Origin: RGIG6353 sp045535585
GTDB taxonomy: Bacteria > Bacillota > Clostridia > Oscillospirales > SIG627
Length of the DNA: 9,662 nucleotides
NCBI GenBank assembly: GCA_045535585.1
Contig: JAZSLY010000200.1
Location: forward strand, 1 to 9,662
Direction: 5' to 3'
The position numbers were made by a program, and so were the translations under genes. How positions within the stretch are numbered: position 1 is the stretch's first letter; every line of letters starts with the position of its first letter. This document shows positions 1 to 6,431 of the stretch, one piece after another. Below the pieces are notes generated by a model. The model searched no databases, was not told where the DNA came from, and saw nothing but the letters and a program-made list of their open reading frames with translations.

Positions 1-55
1 TTAGAACTAATTCACATGCCTTAACCTTGAATTCTTTGCTGAAAGTCCTTTTCAT
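1..55 (-). CDS. IS3-family transposase OrfA, N-terminal fragment (truncated by window edge)
   Basis: Only the first 18 codons are visible, reading MKRTFSKEFKVKACELVL. The pattern of a basic start followed by FSKEFK and a helix is the beginning of the helix-turn-helix DNA-binding domain of IS3/IS911-type OrfA proteins, which bind the element's ends and work with the OrfB integrase. The ATG start is supported by an AGAGGTG ribosome binding site six bases upstream and by the consensus promoter before it. The rest of the gene lies outside the window, so whether the element is intact cannot be judged. The family call rests on a short peptide. Confidence 0.6.
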   Translation of the reverse strand, partial: MKRTFSKEFKVKACELVL

Positions 56-75
56 TGTGAACACCTCTTTTTTCT

Positions 76-104
76 ATTATATCATTAACTCTTCGATGTG
101 TCCA
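76..104 (-). promoter_or_regulatory. Promoter of the IS transposase
   Basis: On the minus strand a -35 TGGACA (99-104) and a perfect -10 TATAAT (76-81) are separated by 17 bp. The -35 lies inside the presumed terminal inverted repeat of the element, so transposase binding at the end could compete with transcription, an arrangement common in IS elements. Confidence 0.65.
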
Positions 105-119
105 CTTTTACTATACAAC

Positions 120-154
120 TTTCAACTCTTCACTATTCACTATTCACTCTTCAC
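120..154. repeat. Heptad tandem repeat, five units
   Basis: On the plus strand five consecutive 7-base units are visible: TTTCAAC, TCTTCAC, TATTCAC, TATTCAC, TCTTCAC. They share the core TTCAC; the first unit is degenerate. The array lies in the gap between the end of obg and the IS end and starts within three bases of the proposed IS boundary. It has no open reading frame and no terminator-like stem. Its role is unknown. Copy-number variation by slippage is possible, and it may have been the target of the IS insertion. Confidence 0.75.
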
Positions 155-186
155 TAATTTTTTGTCACCTTTTTTATCTAAGTCCA

Positions 187-1455
187 CTACTTAACATAGT
201 CGAACTCCAACGCATCCCCCAACCGAAGCGTGTCTCCGTCCTTTACTCCCATTTCTTCAAGCTTTTCGAAGAACTTGGCGTGGGAGAGCACCTTGTGGAA
301 ATAGGCAAGCGACTCTCGGTCGTCGAAGTTGACGTTTGAAATGAGGCTGTCAAGCCACTCCGCCTCCACTACCCACACCTCTTTGTCACGGGTGAGAGAG
401 AAGGAGTAATCGCTGTGGGTCTTTTCGGGCTCCACATATTCTGCTTCGTAGCGTACCTGAGGAGGAAGCTCTGCAAGACGGGCGCACACCTCGTTGAGAA
501 GGGGCTCAACGCCCTCGTGAGTCACGGCGGAGATATAGAATATTTTCGCACCCACGCTCTCGGCGTATCGGTCAAGCTCCTCCCTGACCTCCTCGATAAG
601 ACCTGCGTCGCACTTGTTGGCAACGATTATCTGGGGTCGGCGGGAAAGTTCCTCGGAGTATCGGTCAAGCTCTCCGTTTATCATTTTTATATCTTCAACG
701 GGGTCACGCCCCTCGGTTGAAGCGGCGTCTACCACGTGGAGAATGAGACGGCATCTGTCGATATGCCTTAAAAACTCATGTCCGAGACCTGCGCCGTCGG
801 ACGCGCCCTCGATAAGACCGGGAATATCCGCCATAACGAAGGAGCGCTCACCGTGCTTGACCACGCCAAGCATAGGTGAAAGAGTGGTAAAGTGATAGTT
901 GGCAATCTTGGGACGAGCCGCTGACACCACCGACAGAAGAGTGGATTTACCTACGTTGGGGAAGCCAACCAGTCCTACGTCGGCAAGCATCTTCAATTCC
1001 AGAACGATGCGCTTTTCCTCACCCTCGGTACCGCTTTTTGCAAAGCGTGGAATTTGTCTCGTGGGTGTGGCAAAATGGGTATTGCCAAAGCCTCCCCTAC
1101 CGCCCTTTGCGGCAAGAAAAGTGCCCTCGCTTCCCATATCGTATATTATTTTTCCGCTTTCGGCGTCACGGATAAGAGTGCCTTGGGGCACGTCGATATA
1201 AAGGTCCTCGGCAGTCTTGCCACGGAACTTCTCGCCCTTTCCGTTTTCTCCGCTCTGGGCAATAAACTTTCTGCGGTAGCGGAAGGGCAAAAGGGTAGTT
1301 TCGCCCGAATTTACACGGAAATAGATGCTTCCGCCGTTGCCTCCGTCGCCTCCGCTGGGTCCGCCCTCGGCAACGTATTTTTCACGGTGGAAGGCTACGG
1401 CGCCGTCACCGCCGCGTCCTGCTTTGATATAAATTTCAACCTTATCTATAAACAC
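187..1455 (-). CDS. obg: GTPase Obg (CgtA), 50S ribosome assembly
   Basis: Obg is a slow GTPase that binds late 50S precursors and links ribosome maturation to nucleotide state; it acts in the cytoplasm on the 50S particle. The 422-residue product shows all three domains. There is a glycine-rich Obg fold (about 1-158, starting FIDKVEIYIKAGRGGDG). A G domain carries the P-loop GFPNVGKST at 164-172, DIPG at 210-213, NKCD at 280-283 and SAV at 309-311. A C-terminal OCT domain covers about 345-422. I chose the GTG at 1455 because the Obg fold starts there and a GGAGG site lies eight bases upstream; the open frame extends 40 codons further but only through the hairpins and terminator before the gene. 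It is last in the rplU-prp-rpmA-obg cluster, but an intrinsic terminator separates it from rpmA. No clear terminator follows its stop codon. Confidence 0.97.
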   Translation of the reverse strand: MFIDKVEIYIKAGRGGDGAVAFHREKYVAEGGPSGGDGGNGGSIYFRVNSGETTLLPFRYRRKFIAQSGENGKGEKFRGKTAEDLYIDVPQGTLIRDAESGKIIYDMGSEGTFLAAKGGRGGFGNTHFATPTRQIPRFAKSGTEGEEKRIVLELKMLADVGLVGFPNVGKSTLLSVVSAARPKIANYHFTTLSPMLGVVKHGERSFVMADIPGLIEGASDGAGLGHEFLRHIDRCRLILHVVDAASTEGRDPVEDIKMINGELDRYSEELSRRPQIIVANKCDAGLIEEVREELDRYAESVGAKIFYISAVTHEGVEPLLNEVCARLAELPPQVRYEAEYVEPEKTHSDYSFSLTRDKEVWVVEAEWLDSLISNVNFDDRESLAYFHKVLSHAKFFEKLEEMGVKDGDTLRLGDALEFDYVK

Positions 1456-1470
1456 AATAGTCACCTCCCG

Positions 1471-1508
1471 AAAAAGATAAGGCGATGTAAACCTCTCTTT
1501 ACATCGCC
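1471..1508 (-). terminator. Intrinsic terminator between rpmA and obg
   Basis: Read on the minus strand, a perfect 11-bp stem (GGCGATGTAAA paired with TTTACATCGCC, plus-strand arms 1481-1491 and 1498-1508) with a 6-base loop is followed directly by a T-rich tract, TTATCTTTTT. This is a textbook Rho-independent terminator. It ends about 15 bases before the obg start codon, just upstream of its ribosome binding site. Transcripts from rplU should therefore stop here in part, or stopping may be conditional. Confidence 0.85.
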
Positions 1509-1514
1509 CATAAA

Positions 1515-1584
1515 AGCGGTTGCACCGCTGGCATTGCTCGCCTTTCCTTGCCGTTACAGCTTTATAGCAAAGCAAAACGGCGAG
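1515..1584 (-). promoter_or_regulatory. Structured leader upstream of obg, possible attenuator
   Basis: On the minus strand, before the terminator, two further stems can be drawn. One is GCCGTT/AACGGC (1576-1581 with 1550-1555) enclosing GCTTT/AAAGC (1569-1573 with 1559-1563). The other is AGCGGT/ACCGCT (1524-1529 with 1515-1520) with a 3-base loop. A CTCGCC segment at 1579-1584 could instead pair with GGCGAG at 1537-1542, or over five bases with the left arm of the terminator. Mutually exclusive pairings of this kind are what an attenuator would need. I do not recognise the RNA as a known riboswitch class, and folding by eye is not proof. Confidence 0.4.
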
Positions 1585-1588
1585 GTCT

Positions 1589-1616
1589 ATTTTAACGCAA
1601 TTTTCCTGTGGAAGAA
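1589..1616 (-). promoter_or_regulatory. Weak candidate promoter for obg
   Basis: On the minus strand a -10-like TAAAAT (1589-1594) lies just after the rpmA stop codon. The best -35 is TTCTTC (1611-1616) with 16-bp spacing, which is poor. If real, it would start a leader of about 130 bases containing the hairpins and terminator before obg. It is listed because obg otherwise depends on read-through of the terminator. Confidence 0.25.
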
Positions 1617-1617
1617 C

Positions 1618-1890
1618 TTAGCGTACGCTGACTTTCTTTCTTCCGCCAGCCATTGGCTCAAACTTAACAACACCGTCGGTAAGTGCGAAAAGTGTGTCGT
1701 CAGAACCGCGTCCTACGTTTACACCGGGATGAATGTGAGTTCCTCTCTGGCGAACAAGGATATTTCCTGCAAGACATTTCTGACCGTCTGCCTTCTTTGC
1801 GCCAAGTCTCTTGGACTCGGAATCACGTCCGTTCTTTGTTGAACCAACACCTTTTTTATGTGCAAAAAATTGTAAGCTTAATCTTAACAT
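1618..1890 (-). CDS. rpmA: 50S ribosomal protein L27 with cleavable N-terminal extension
   Basis: L27 sits near the peptidyl transferase centre, where its N-terminus reaches the tRNA ends. The 90-residue product begins MLRLSLQFFAHKKGVGSTKN and continues with the L27 signatures NGRDSESKRLG and RQRGTHIHPG. The first nine residues match the extension seen in Firmicutes L27, which Prp removes after the FF pair to expose AHKKG; this cut is needed for function in Staphylococcus aureus. I chose the ATG at 1890, not upstream alternatives, because it gives the standard extension and an AAAGGA site precedes it. That site lies within the end of prp, and only four bases separate the two genes. Confidence 0.97.
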   Translation of the reverse strand: MLRLSLQFFAHKKGVGSTKNGRDSESKRLGAKKADGQKCLAGNILVRQRGTHIHPGVNVGRGSDDTLFALTDGVVKFEPMAGGRKKVSVR

Positions 1891-1894
1891 GACA

Positions 1895-2245
1895 TTAATT
1901 TCCTTTCGTGATATTTTTTTGTTGTACCACAACGTCCAGATTGTCGGGATACTGCTCCTGCAAATCCTTTAACTGTAACATAAAGCCGTGAAGAACGCCG
2001 TCCACCGAATTCGCCGCCGACATAGACACACGCTCGATTGACACGTCAATGGTGGCATTGTCACCGTCGATAACGGTAGCAAGCTCTGCCTTGAAAACCT
2101 CGTTTATCGTGTTGATAACAAGATTGGTCATAGCGCTGACTGCGGCACAGAGCACGTCGGGGCCGTCAAGCTCGAACATTGCGTGGCCTGACAGTGAAAA
2201 GCCCGTATAGACACCGTCGACTTTATAAAAAACAGCTTTAGTCAT
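1895..2245 (-). CDS. prp: Ribosomal-processing cysteine protease Prp
   Basis: Prp (YsxB family) is a small cytoplasmic cysteine protease that trims the N-terminal extension of L27. The 116-residue protein has the conserved catalytic pair in its usual setting: His21 in SGHA and Cys33 in the DVLCAAVS segment. Its length is normal for the family. The start codon overlaps the rplU stop in a TAATG junction, which implies translational coupling, and the next gene is its substrate L27. This is the standard Firmicutes arrangement in which rplU and rpmA flank prp. The C-terminal tail after about residue 105 looks unstructured. Confidence 0.93.
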   Translation of the reverse strand: MTKAVFYKVDGVYTGFSLSGHAMFELDGPDVLCAAVSAMTNLVINTINEVFKAELATVIDGDNATIDVSIERVSMSAANSVDGVLHGFMLQLKDLQEQYPDNLDVVVQQKNITKGN

Positions 2246-2556
2246 TACTTTGCAATCTTCTGAATCTGTACCTTTGTGTAAGGCTGTCTGTGACCGATCT
2301 TCTTCTTGGAGTCCTTCTTGGGCTTGTACTTCAAGATGTGAATCTTCTTGCCACGACCATTCTTAACAACGGTAGCGGTAACTGTGCATCCTGCAACATT
2401 AGGAGTTCCGGCAACAAAAGAGTCACCATCGGAAAGAGCAAGAACATCGTCAAATACGATTTCTGCGCCTGCCTCAACGTCAAGCTTCTCAACGAAGATA
2501 ACGTCGCCTTCCTGAACCTTATACTGCTTTCCGCCTGTTTTGATTACTGCAAACAC
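2245..2556 (-). CDS. rplU: 50S ribosomal protein L21
   Basis: L21 binds 23S rRNA in the large subunit. The 103-residue product starts FAVIKTGGKQYKVQEGD, the family's N-terminal signature, and ends in the basic KKKIGHRQPYTKVQI segment, also characteristic. I chose the GTG at 2556 because it gives the usual N-terminus and has GAGG eight bases upstream; three more in-frame codons to a second GTG would overlap that site. It is the first gene of the rplU-prp-rpmA unit, with a strong promoter and a leader of about 75 bases. Confidence 0.97.
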   Translation of the reverse strand: MFAVIKTGGKQYKVQEGDVIFVEKLDVEAGAEIVFDDVLALSDGDSFVAGTPNVAGCTVTATVVKNGRGKKIHILKYKPKKDSKKKIGHRQPYTKVQIQKIAK

Positions 2557-2632
2557 GAAAAGCACCTCGCTTTCTATATTACGTCTCGCTACGGTAGGTT
2601 ATCTGAAAAGATATTACACCCACAATATGCGG
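2557..2632 (-). promoter_or_regulatory. rplU 5' leader, candidate L21 leader RNA
   Basis: Between the expected transcription start (about 2632) and the rplU start codon is a short leader with small stems on the minus strand, including TATCT/AGATA around a TTTC loop and a compact CTACCGTAG element. Firmicutes rplU messages often carry an autoregulatory L21 leader (an Rfam family). Position and size fit, but I could not align it to the family model, so this is a positional inference. Confidence 0.4.
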
Positions 2633-2638
2633 CATATT

Positions 2639-2694
2639 ATTCTACCACTTGTATTTCTATTTGTCAAGTGTTTTTTCTCTTTTTTTAAAAATTA
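2639..2694 (-). promoter_or_regulatory. Strong sigma-A promoter of rplU with A-tract upstream element
   Basis: On the minus strand a perfect -35 TTGACA (2662-2667) and -10 TAGAAT (2639-2644) are separated by 17 bp. Immediately upstream (2668-2694) is an A/T-rich tract with long A runs, like an UP element bound by the RNA polymerase alpha subunits. It starts within the end of galE. Directly after the -10 is a perfect AATATG/CATATT palindrome (2624-2638) that spans the expected start site. Confidence 0.88.
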
Positions 2695-3684
2695 CTTATT
2701 TTTCACGTAGTTCCAAGCCGAACGGCACATATCCTCAAGCTCCAGCGTAGTTCTCCAGCCAAGCTCTTGAAGTGCCTTTGAAGCGTCGGCAAATGAGGTG
2801 GGAATGTCACCGGGTCGGCGGGAAGTGATAACGTAGGGCACCTTCACGCCGTTGACGCTCTCGAACGCCTTGACGATATCAAGAACGCTGTAGCCCTTGC
2901 CCGTGCCAAGATTGTAGATGTGCACACCCGGCTCGTGAAGCTTCTCTATTGCGGCAATGTGACCGAGGGCAAGGTCGGTAACGTGGATATAGTCACGCAC
3001 GCCCGTGCCGTCATGGGTGGGATAGTCGTTGCCGAAAACGCTGAGCTGATAAAGCTCGCCTGAAGCAACCTTTACTATATAGGGCATAAGATTATTGGGT
3101 ATACCGTTGGGATTTTCACCGATAAGACCGCTCTTATGTGCACCGATAGGATTGAAATAACGGAGAAGAGTAATATTCCATTCAGAGTCGGACTTGGCAA
3201 GGTCACCGTAAATTCCCTCTATCATCAGCTTGGTTGAGCCGTAGGGGTTGGTGGTGGAAAGGGGGAAATCCTCCCTGATAGGCACGCTCTCGGGCTCGCC
3301 GTAGACGGTAGCCGAGGAGGAGAAAATAAGCTTCTTACAGCCGAATTCTGCCATAACCTCTGCAAGAATTACCGAGCTTGCAATGTTGTTGTAGTAGTAT
3401 TTCAGGGGAATTCTGCAGGACTCGCCAACAGCCTTGAGGCCTGCAAAGTGAATTACCGCGTCTATTTTGTTTTCCTTGAAGATATCCCTCGTCTTTTCCC
3501 TGTCGGTGAGGTCAACGAGGTAAAAGCGGGGCTTTTTACCCGTTATCTTCTCAATTCTGTCAAGCACGTCGATGCTTGAATTGGAAAGGTTATCGGCTAT
3601 TATTACGTCGTAGCCAAGCTCTAAAAGCTCTACTGCGGTGTGGCTTCCGATATAGCCCGTACCGCCCGTTACAAGTATTGTCAT
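2692..3684 (-). CDS. galE: UDP-glucose 4-epimerase
   Basis: GalE interconverts UDP-glucose and UDP-galactose through a bound NAD+, serving galactose breakdown and the supply of UDP-galactose for surface polysaccharides. The 330-residue protein is full length. It is a short-chain-dehydrogenase fold with the NAD-binding GGTGYIGSH at 7-15, the catalytic serine region SSSATVYG at 122-129, and the catalytic Tyr148 and Lys152 in PYGSTK. Later family signatures include RYFNPIGAH (175-183) and GVRDYIHVTDLA (228-239). The ATG has a GGAGG site seven bases upstream. It has its own consensus promoter, so it can be expressed apart from the upstream genes. The sequence does not settle whether it also accepts N-acetylated sugars. 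Confidence 0.95.
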   Translation of the reverse strand: MTILVTGGTGYIGSHTAVELLELGYDVIIADNLSNSSIDVLDRIEKITGKKPRFYLVDLTDREKTRDIFKENKIDAVIHFAGLKAVGESCRIPLKYYYNNIASSVILAEVMAEFGCKKLIFSSSATVYGEPESVPIREDFPLSTTNPYGSTKLMIEGIYGDLAKSDSEWNITLLRYFNPIGAHKSGLIGENPNGIPNNLMPYIVKVASGELYQLSVFGNDYPTHDGTGVRDYIHVTDLALGHIAAIEKLHEPGVHIYNLGTGKGYSVLDIVKAFESVNGVKVPYVITSRRPGDIPTSFADASKALQELGWRTTLELEDMCRSAWNYVKNK

Positions 3685-3710
3685 AGTAACACCTCCGATT
3701 TTGAAATATC

Positions 3711-3739
3711 ATTATATCACAAAAATGCGGTAAAGTCAA
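3711..3739 (-). promoter_or_regulatory. Sigma-A promoter of galE
   Basis: On the minus strand -35 TTGACT (3734-3739) and -10 TATAAT (3711-3716) are 17 bp apart, just after the rlmA stop codon. The predicted start gives a leader of about 20 bases carrying the galE ribosome binding site, leaving little room for leader regulation. Confidence 0.88.
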
Positions 3740-4546
3740 TTATTTGACGCATTCGTAGACGAGAATATAGAATTCCGCCGTAGTGTCAAACTTTTCCCTT
3801 TGTCTTATCTTTTCAAGAGCGCCCTCGGGTGAGCGCCAGAAATAAGGGGTCATGGAGAAGAGCATCTCGGTGTCCTCGGCAGAATTAAGGTGCATATCAA
3901 AGGAAAGGGGTATTCTCTCCACCTCCCTTAAATTCTCGTACACCGTGTCACGCACGGGGTTTTCATAGGGCTCGGCGTAGATAAGCTCCTTGAGGGAATA
4001 GAGATGCCTTTCGGCAGGCACAACGTAAATAAGCTTTGCACCTCGCTTCATTACCCGCACACATTCCTCGTTTGCCATAGGCGAAAAAACGTTGGTGAGG
4101 ATATCAAAAGCGGAATCCCCGAAGGGCAGGTCGTAGGCGCTGGCAACCGCAAAGGAGCATCTCTTCTCGCTCTTTGACGAAACGTCGGCGGCAAACTTGG
4201 AGATGTCGATGCCGTAGGCGTCGGGGTTATTCAAAGCGTCAATGACCCCCGTGGTATAATAGCCCGTGCCACAGCCCACGTCAAGATAGGCAGGGGCGTC
4301 GGGGGCGTATTTCTCCGTCGTCTTTGCCAAAGCCTCACGCAGAGGCGCGTAATATCCGCTATTTAAAAAGTTTTTTCGGGCATACACCATTTCCTTGGGG
4401 TCGCCCGGAAGCTTTGAATTCATTTTAGAGGGTATAAGGAGGTTGACGTAGCCCGAGCGTGCCTTATCAAAGGAGTGACCCGTATCACACCGAAGTCGCC
4501 CCTCCTCCGCTATCAATTCACCCTCGCATAAAGGACACCTGAACAT
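3740..4546 (-). CDS. rlmA: 23S rRNA (guanine-N1)-methyltransferase, RlmA family
   Basis: Members of this family methylate N1 of G745 or G748 in helix 35 of 23S rRNA, in the wall of the peptide exit tunnel; the G748 enzymes (RlmAII/TlrB) affect sensitivity to some macrolides. The 268-residue protein has the N-terminal zinc finger (Cys4, Cys7, Cys20, His24), then HSFDKARSGYVNLL. The SAM-binding motif LDVGCGTGYY is at 88-97 and the C-terminal MTPYFWR at 232-238. Which guanine is modified cannot be decided by eye. I chose the ATG at 4546 because it overlaps the preceding stop in TAATG and puts the zinc finger at the usual place; a TTG six codons upstream is possible but less likely. The ribosome binding site is weak, pointing to coupled translation. 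Confidence 0.9.
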   Translation of the reverse strand: MFRCPLCEGELIAEEGRLRCDTGHSFDKARSGYVNLLIPSKMNSKLPGDPKEMVYARKNFLNSGYYAPLREALAKTTEKYAPDAPAYLDVGCGTGYYTTGVIDALNNPDAYGIDISKFAADVSSKSEKRCSFAVASAYDLPFGDSAFDILTNVFSPMANEECVRVMKRGAKLIYVVPAERHLYSLKELIYAEPYENPVRDTVYENLREVERIPLSFDMHLNSAEDTEMLFSMTPYFWRSPEGALEKIRQREKFDTTAEFYILVYECVK

Positions 4547-6420
4547 TAATTTTCGTTCTTCCAAAGAAGTGCCGCACCCACGAGTCCTGCGTCGCCCTTA
4601 AGGGATGCAAGAGTGATTTTGGTGGTTCTCTTTGAAAATCTGGAATATGCACGCTCTGCCGCCGCACGTCTTAAAGGCTCGAGAATGCTCTCGCCCTCGT
4701 GGCTTATTCCACCGCCGATACAGATAACGTGGGGCTGGAGAAGGTTGATTACGTCAATAACGCCCTCGGCAAGATATCCGAGATATCTGTCCACTACCTT
4801 CTTCGCCGTCTCGTCCTTTGCAAGAAATGCGGTCTGTCCGTTTACGGCGTTGATGTCACCGCCTACCACGCGCCACATATCCGAGTCGGGATTTTCCTCC
4901 ATTGCACGCTTGGTCTGTCGAACCAGCGCCGTTGCCGATGCGTAGGCTTCAAAGCAGCCCCGTCTTCCGCAGGTGCACTCCTCGCCGTCGGTGACGATTA
5001 CCATATGTCCCAGCTCTGCTCCTGCGCCGTAAGCGCCCGTCAGGAGTCTGCCGTTGTCGATAATTCCACCGCCAACACCAGTACCGAGAGTAATCATTAC
5101 CATACTGTTACCCTCGCCTGCGCCTGCCAGAAACTCTCCCCACGCCGCCGCGTTGGCGTCGTTTTCAACGTACACCTTCTTGCCGAGAGCACGCTCCATA
5201 TATTCCACGATGGGCGCGTCGAAGAACTGCAGATTATTGGAATATTCGATAGTGCCGTCCTCCTTATTGATAGAGCCGGGAGCGCCGATGCCTACCGCCT
5301 CCACCTCTGCCATAGTGATACCCGTTGCCTCTACCGCCTTTTTAGCAACCTCTGCCATATCGTCGAAGATTTCGTTATACGGACGGGGAGCGTGAGTCTT
5401 GGTCTTCCCTCTGCCGTAAATCTTTCCGTTTTCGTCAACTACTGCGGCAACGATGTTGGTGCCTCCAAGGTCGATTCCCACGAAAAAGCGGGGTGAATTC
5501 TTTGTTGTAATCATAGTTCCACTTCCTTCTACGGTATATTCGCCAAGCCCTGCAGGCATAAAAATGCTTTCGCCTGCCTTCAGCGTTATACCGTTTATTA
5601 TTATTTCTCCCGAAACGAGAGTATTTATTTCATAGCTTGTGCCGTCAACCAAGCCCTGATACGCCGAGTCTATCTTCCTTTCGTAGACCGCAAAAAACGG
5701 GCAGGCGGCAAGAAGTCTCGAGCCGTCGGAAACCTTTGGCGTGCATCTTCTTTTTCGTCCTTCAAACTTGGTTGACAAAAGCCCCTTTTCGATATGTAAT
5801 TCACGGGACTTGCCGTTTTTATCTACACGCCCCCAATCGTAGAGACGGTAGGTTATATTGGAGCATTGCTGTACCTCTAAAATGAGGTTACCCGCACCTA
5901 TTGCGTGGACGGTACCTGCATCAACGAAGAAAACGTCTCCCCTCTTCGATTTGTGGGAAAGTATCTCGCCGTCGGCACGCCCCTTTTCTATGGCGCTGTG
6001 CAATCCCTCACGGGTAACTCCATCCTTGAGACCGCAATATATTCTGGCGTTGGGGGTGGAGTCCACAACGTACCACATTTCCGTTTTGCCCACTCCCCCT
6101 TCAAGCGCCCGTGCCGTCTCGTCGTCGGGGTGCACCTGAAGGCTGAGGTCAAGCGAGGCGTCAATAAGCTTGACGATTACGGGGAGGGTGTCGGCAAGAC
6201 ACCCCGTTCCCAGCACCGTGGGGGCTTTTTTGATATATTCGTCAAGAGTCTCGCCTGACTCAAGACGAGTTTGTCCGTCCTTGTGGCAGGACGCCTCCCA
6301 GCTTTCCGCGAGAGTGTCGGTGTCGGGAGTCTTATTAAATTTTTCAATTAGTGTTCTGCCTCCCCAGAGGTAATCCTTGTATGCGGGGCAGAGCCGTAGT
6401 GGCTTCAATTCACTTTTCAT
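4546..6420 (-). CDS. manA: Fusion of class I mannose-6-phosphate isomerase and ROK sugar kinase
   Basis: This is one uninterrupted 624-residue frame with two complete enzymes. Residues 1 to about 308 are a Bacillus-type class I phosphomannose isomerase: the zinc ligands are Gln95 and His97 in LSLQVHPDD, Glu114 in GKTEMWY and His172 in AGTVHAIG, with an active-site YRLYDWGR at 191-198. It interconverts mannose-6-phosphate and fructose-6-phosphate. Residues about 312-624 are a ROK kinase like glucokinase GlcK: phosphate-binding DLGGTN 317-322, catalytic Asp421 in ENDANAAAWGE, the AELGH motif 468-472, and zinc-finger cysteines 482, 484 and 489. Sugar specificity is not certain. I chose the ATG at 6420 for its GGAGA site five bases upstream. 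The join has almost no linker, and Met303 (ATG at 5514) has an AGGA nine bases before it, so a separate 322-residue kinase could also be made. Confidence 0.9.
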   Translation of the reverse strand: MKSELKPLRLCPAYKDYLWGGRTLIEKFNKTPDTDTLAESWEASCHKDGQTRLESGETLDEYIKKAPTVLGTGCLADTLPVIVKLIDASLDLSLQVHPDDETARALEGGVGKTEMWYVVDSTPNARIYCGLKDGVTREGLHSAIEKGRADGEILSHKSKRGDVFFVDAGTVHAIGAGNLILEVQQCSNITYRLYDWGRVDKNGKSRELHIEKGLLSTKFEGRKRRCTPKVSDGSRLLAACPFFAVYERKIDSAYQGLVDGTSYEINTLVSGEIIINGITLKAGESIFMPAGLGEYTVEGSGTMITTKNSPRFFVGIDLGGTNIVAAVVDENGKIYGRGKTKTHAPRPYNEIFDDMAEVAKKAVEATGITMAEVEAVGIGAPGSINKEDGTIEYSNNLQFFDAPIVEYMERALGKKVYVENDANAAAWGEFLAGAGEGNSMVMITLGTGVGGGIIDNGRLLTGAYGAGAELGHMVIVTDGEECTCGRRGCFEAYASATALVRQTKRAMEENPDSDMWRVVGGDINAVNGQTAFLAKDETAKKVVDRYLGYLAEGVIDVINLLQPHVICIGGGISHEGESILEPLRRAAAERAYSRFSKRTTKITLASLKGDAGLVGAALLWKNEN

Positions 6421-6431
6421 AGCGTCTCCGA

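Larger units (their letters stand above)
1..117 (-). mobile_element. End of an IS3-like insertion sequence (partial, runs off left edge)
   Basis: On the minus strand this stretch carries, in order, a likely terminal sequence beginning TGTATAG (position 117 inward), a promoter, a ribosome binding site and the start of an OrfA-type transposase. The TG at the proposed outer end and a GTGGACA motif a few bases inside are typical of IS3-family left inverted repeats. The boundary at 117/118 is inferred: the other end lies outside the window, so neither the matching inverted repeat nor a target duplication can be confirmed. The element is oriented so that its transposase reads away from obg. Confidence 0.6.

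Noticed and set aside
165..195. Small TAAGT/ACTTA stem after obg as a terminator
   Set aside because: Only five weak base pairs, followed by an A run rather than a T run on the transcribed strand.
1456..1575. 40-codon N-terminal extension of Obg starting at a TTG
   Set aside because: It would be translated through the terminator and hairpins, has no good ribosome binding site, and no known Obg carries it; the GTG at 1455 is well supported.
1054..1842. 262-codon open frame on the plus strand across rpmA, the intergenic region and obg
   Set aside because: It runs antisense through two unmistakable ribosome-related genes and resembles no protein family; it is a by-product of their codon use.
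4699..5496. 265-codon plus-strand open frame inside manA-ROK
   Set aside because: It lies fully antisense to the kinase domain, has no ribosome binding site or recognisable domain, and its composition is that of a reverse-strand shadow.
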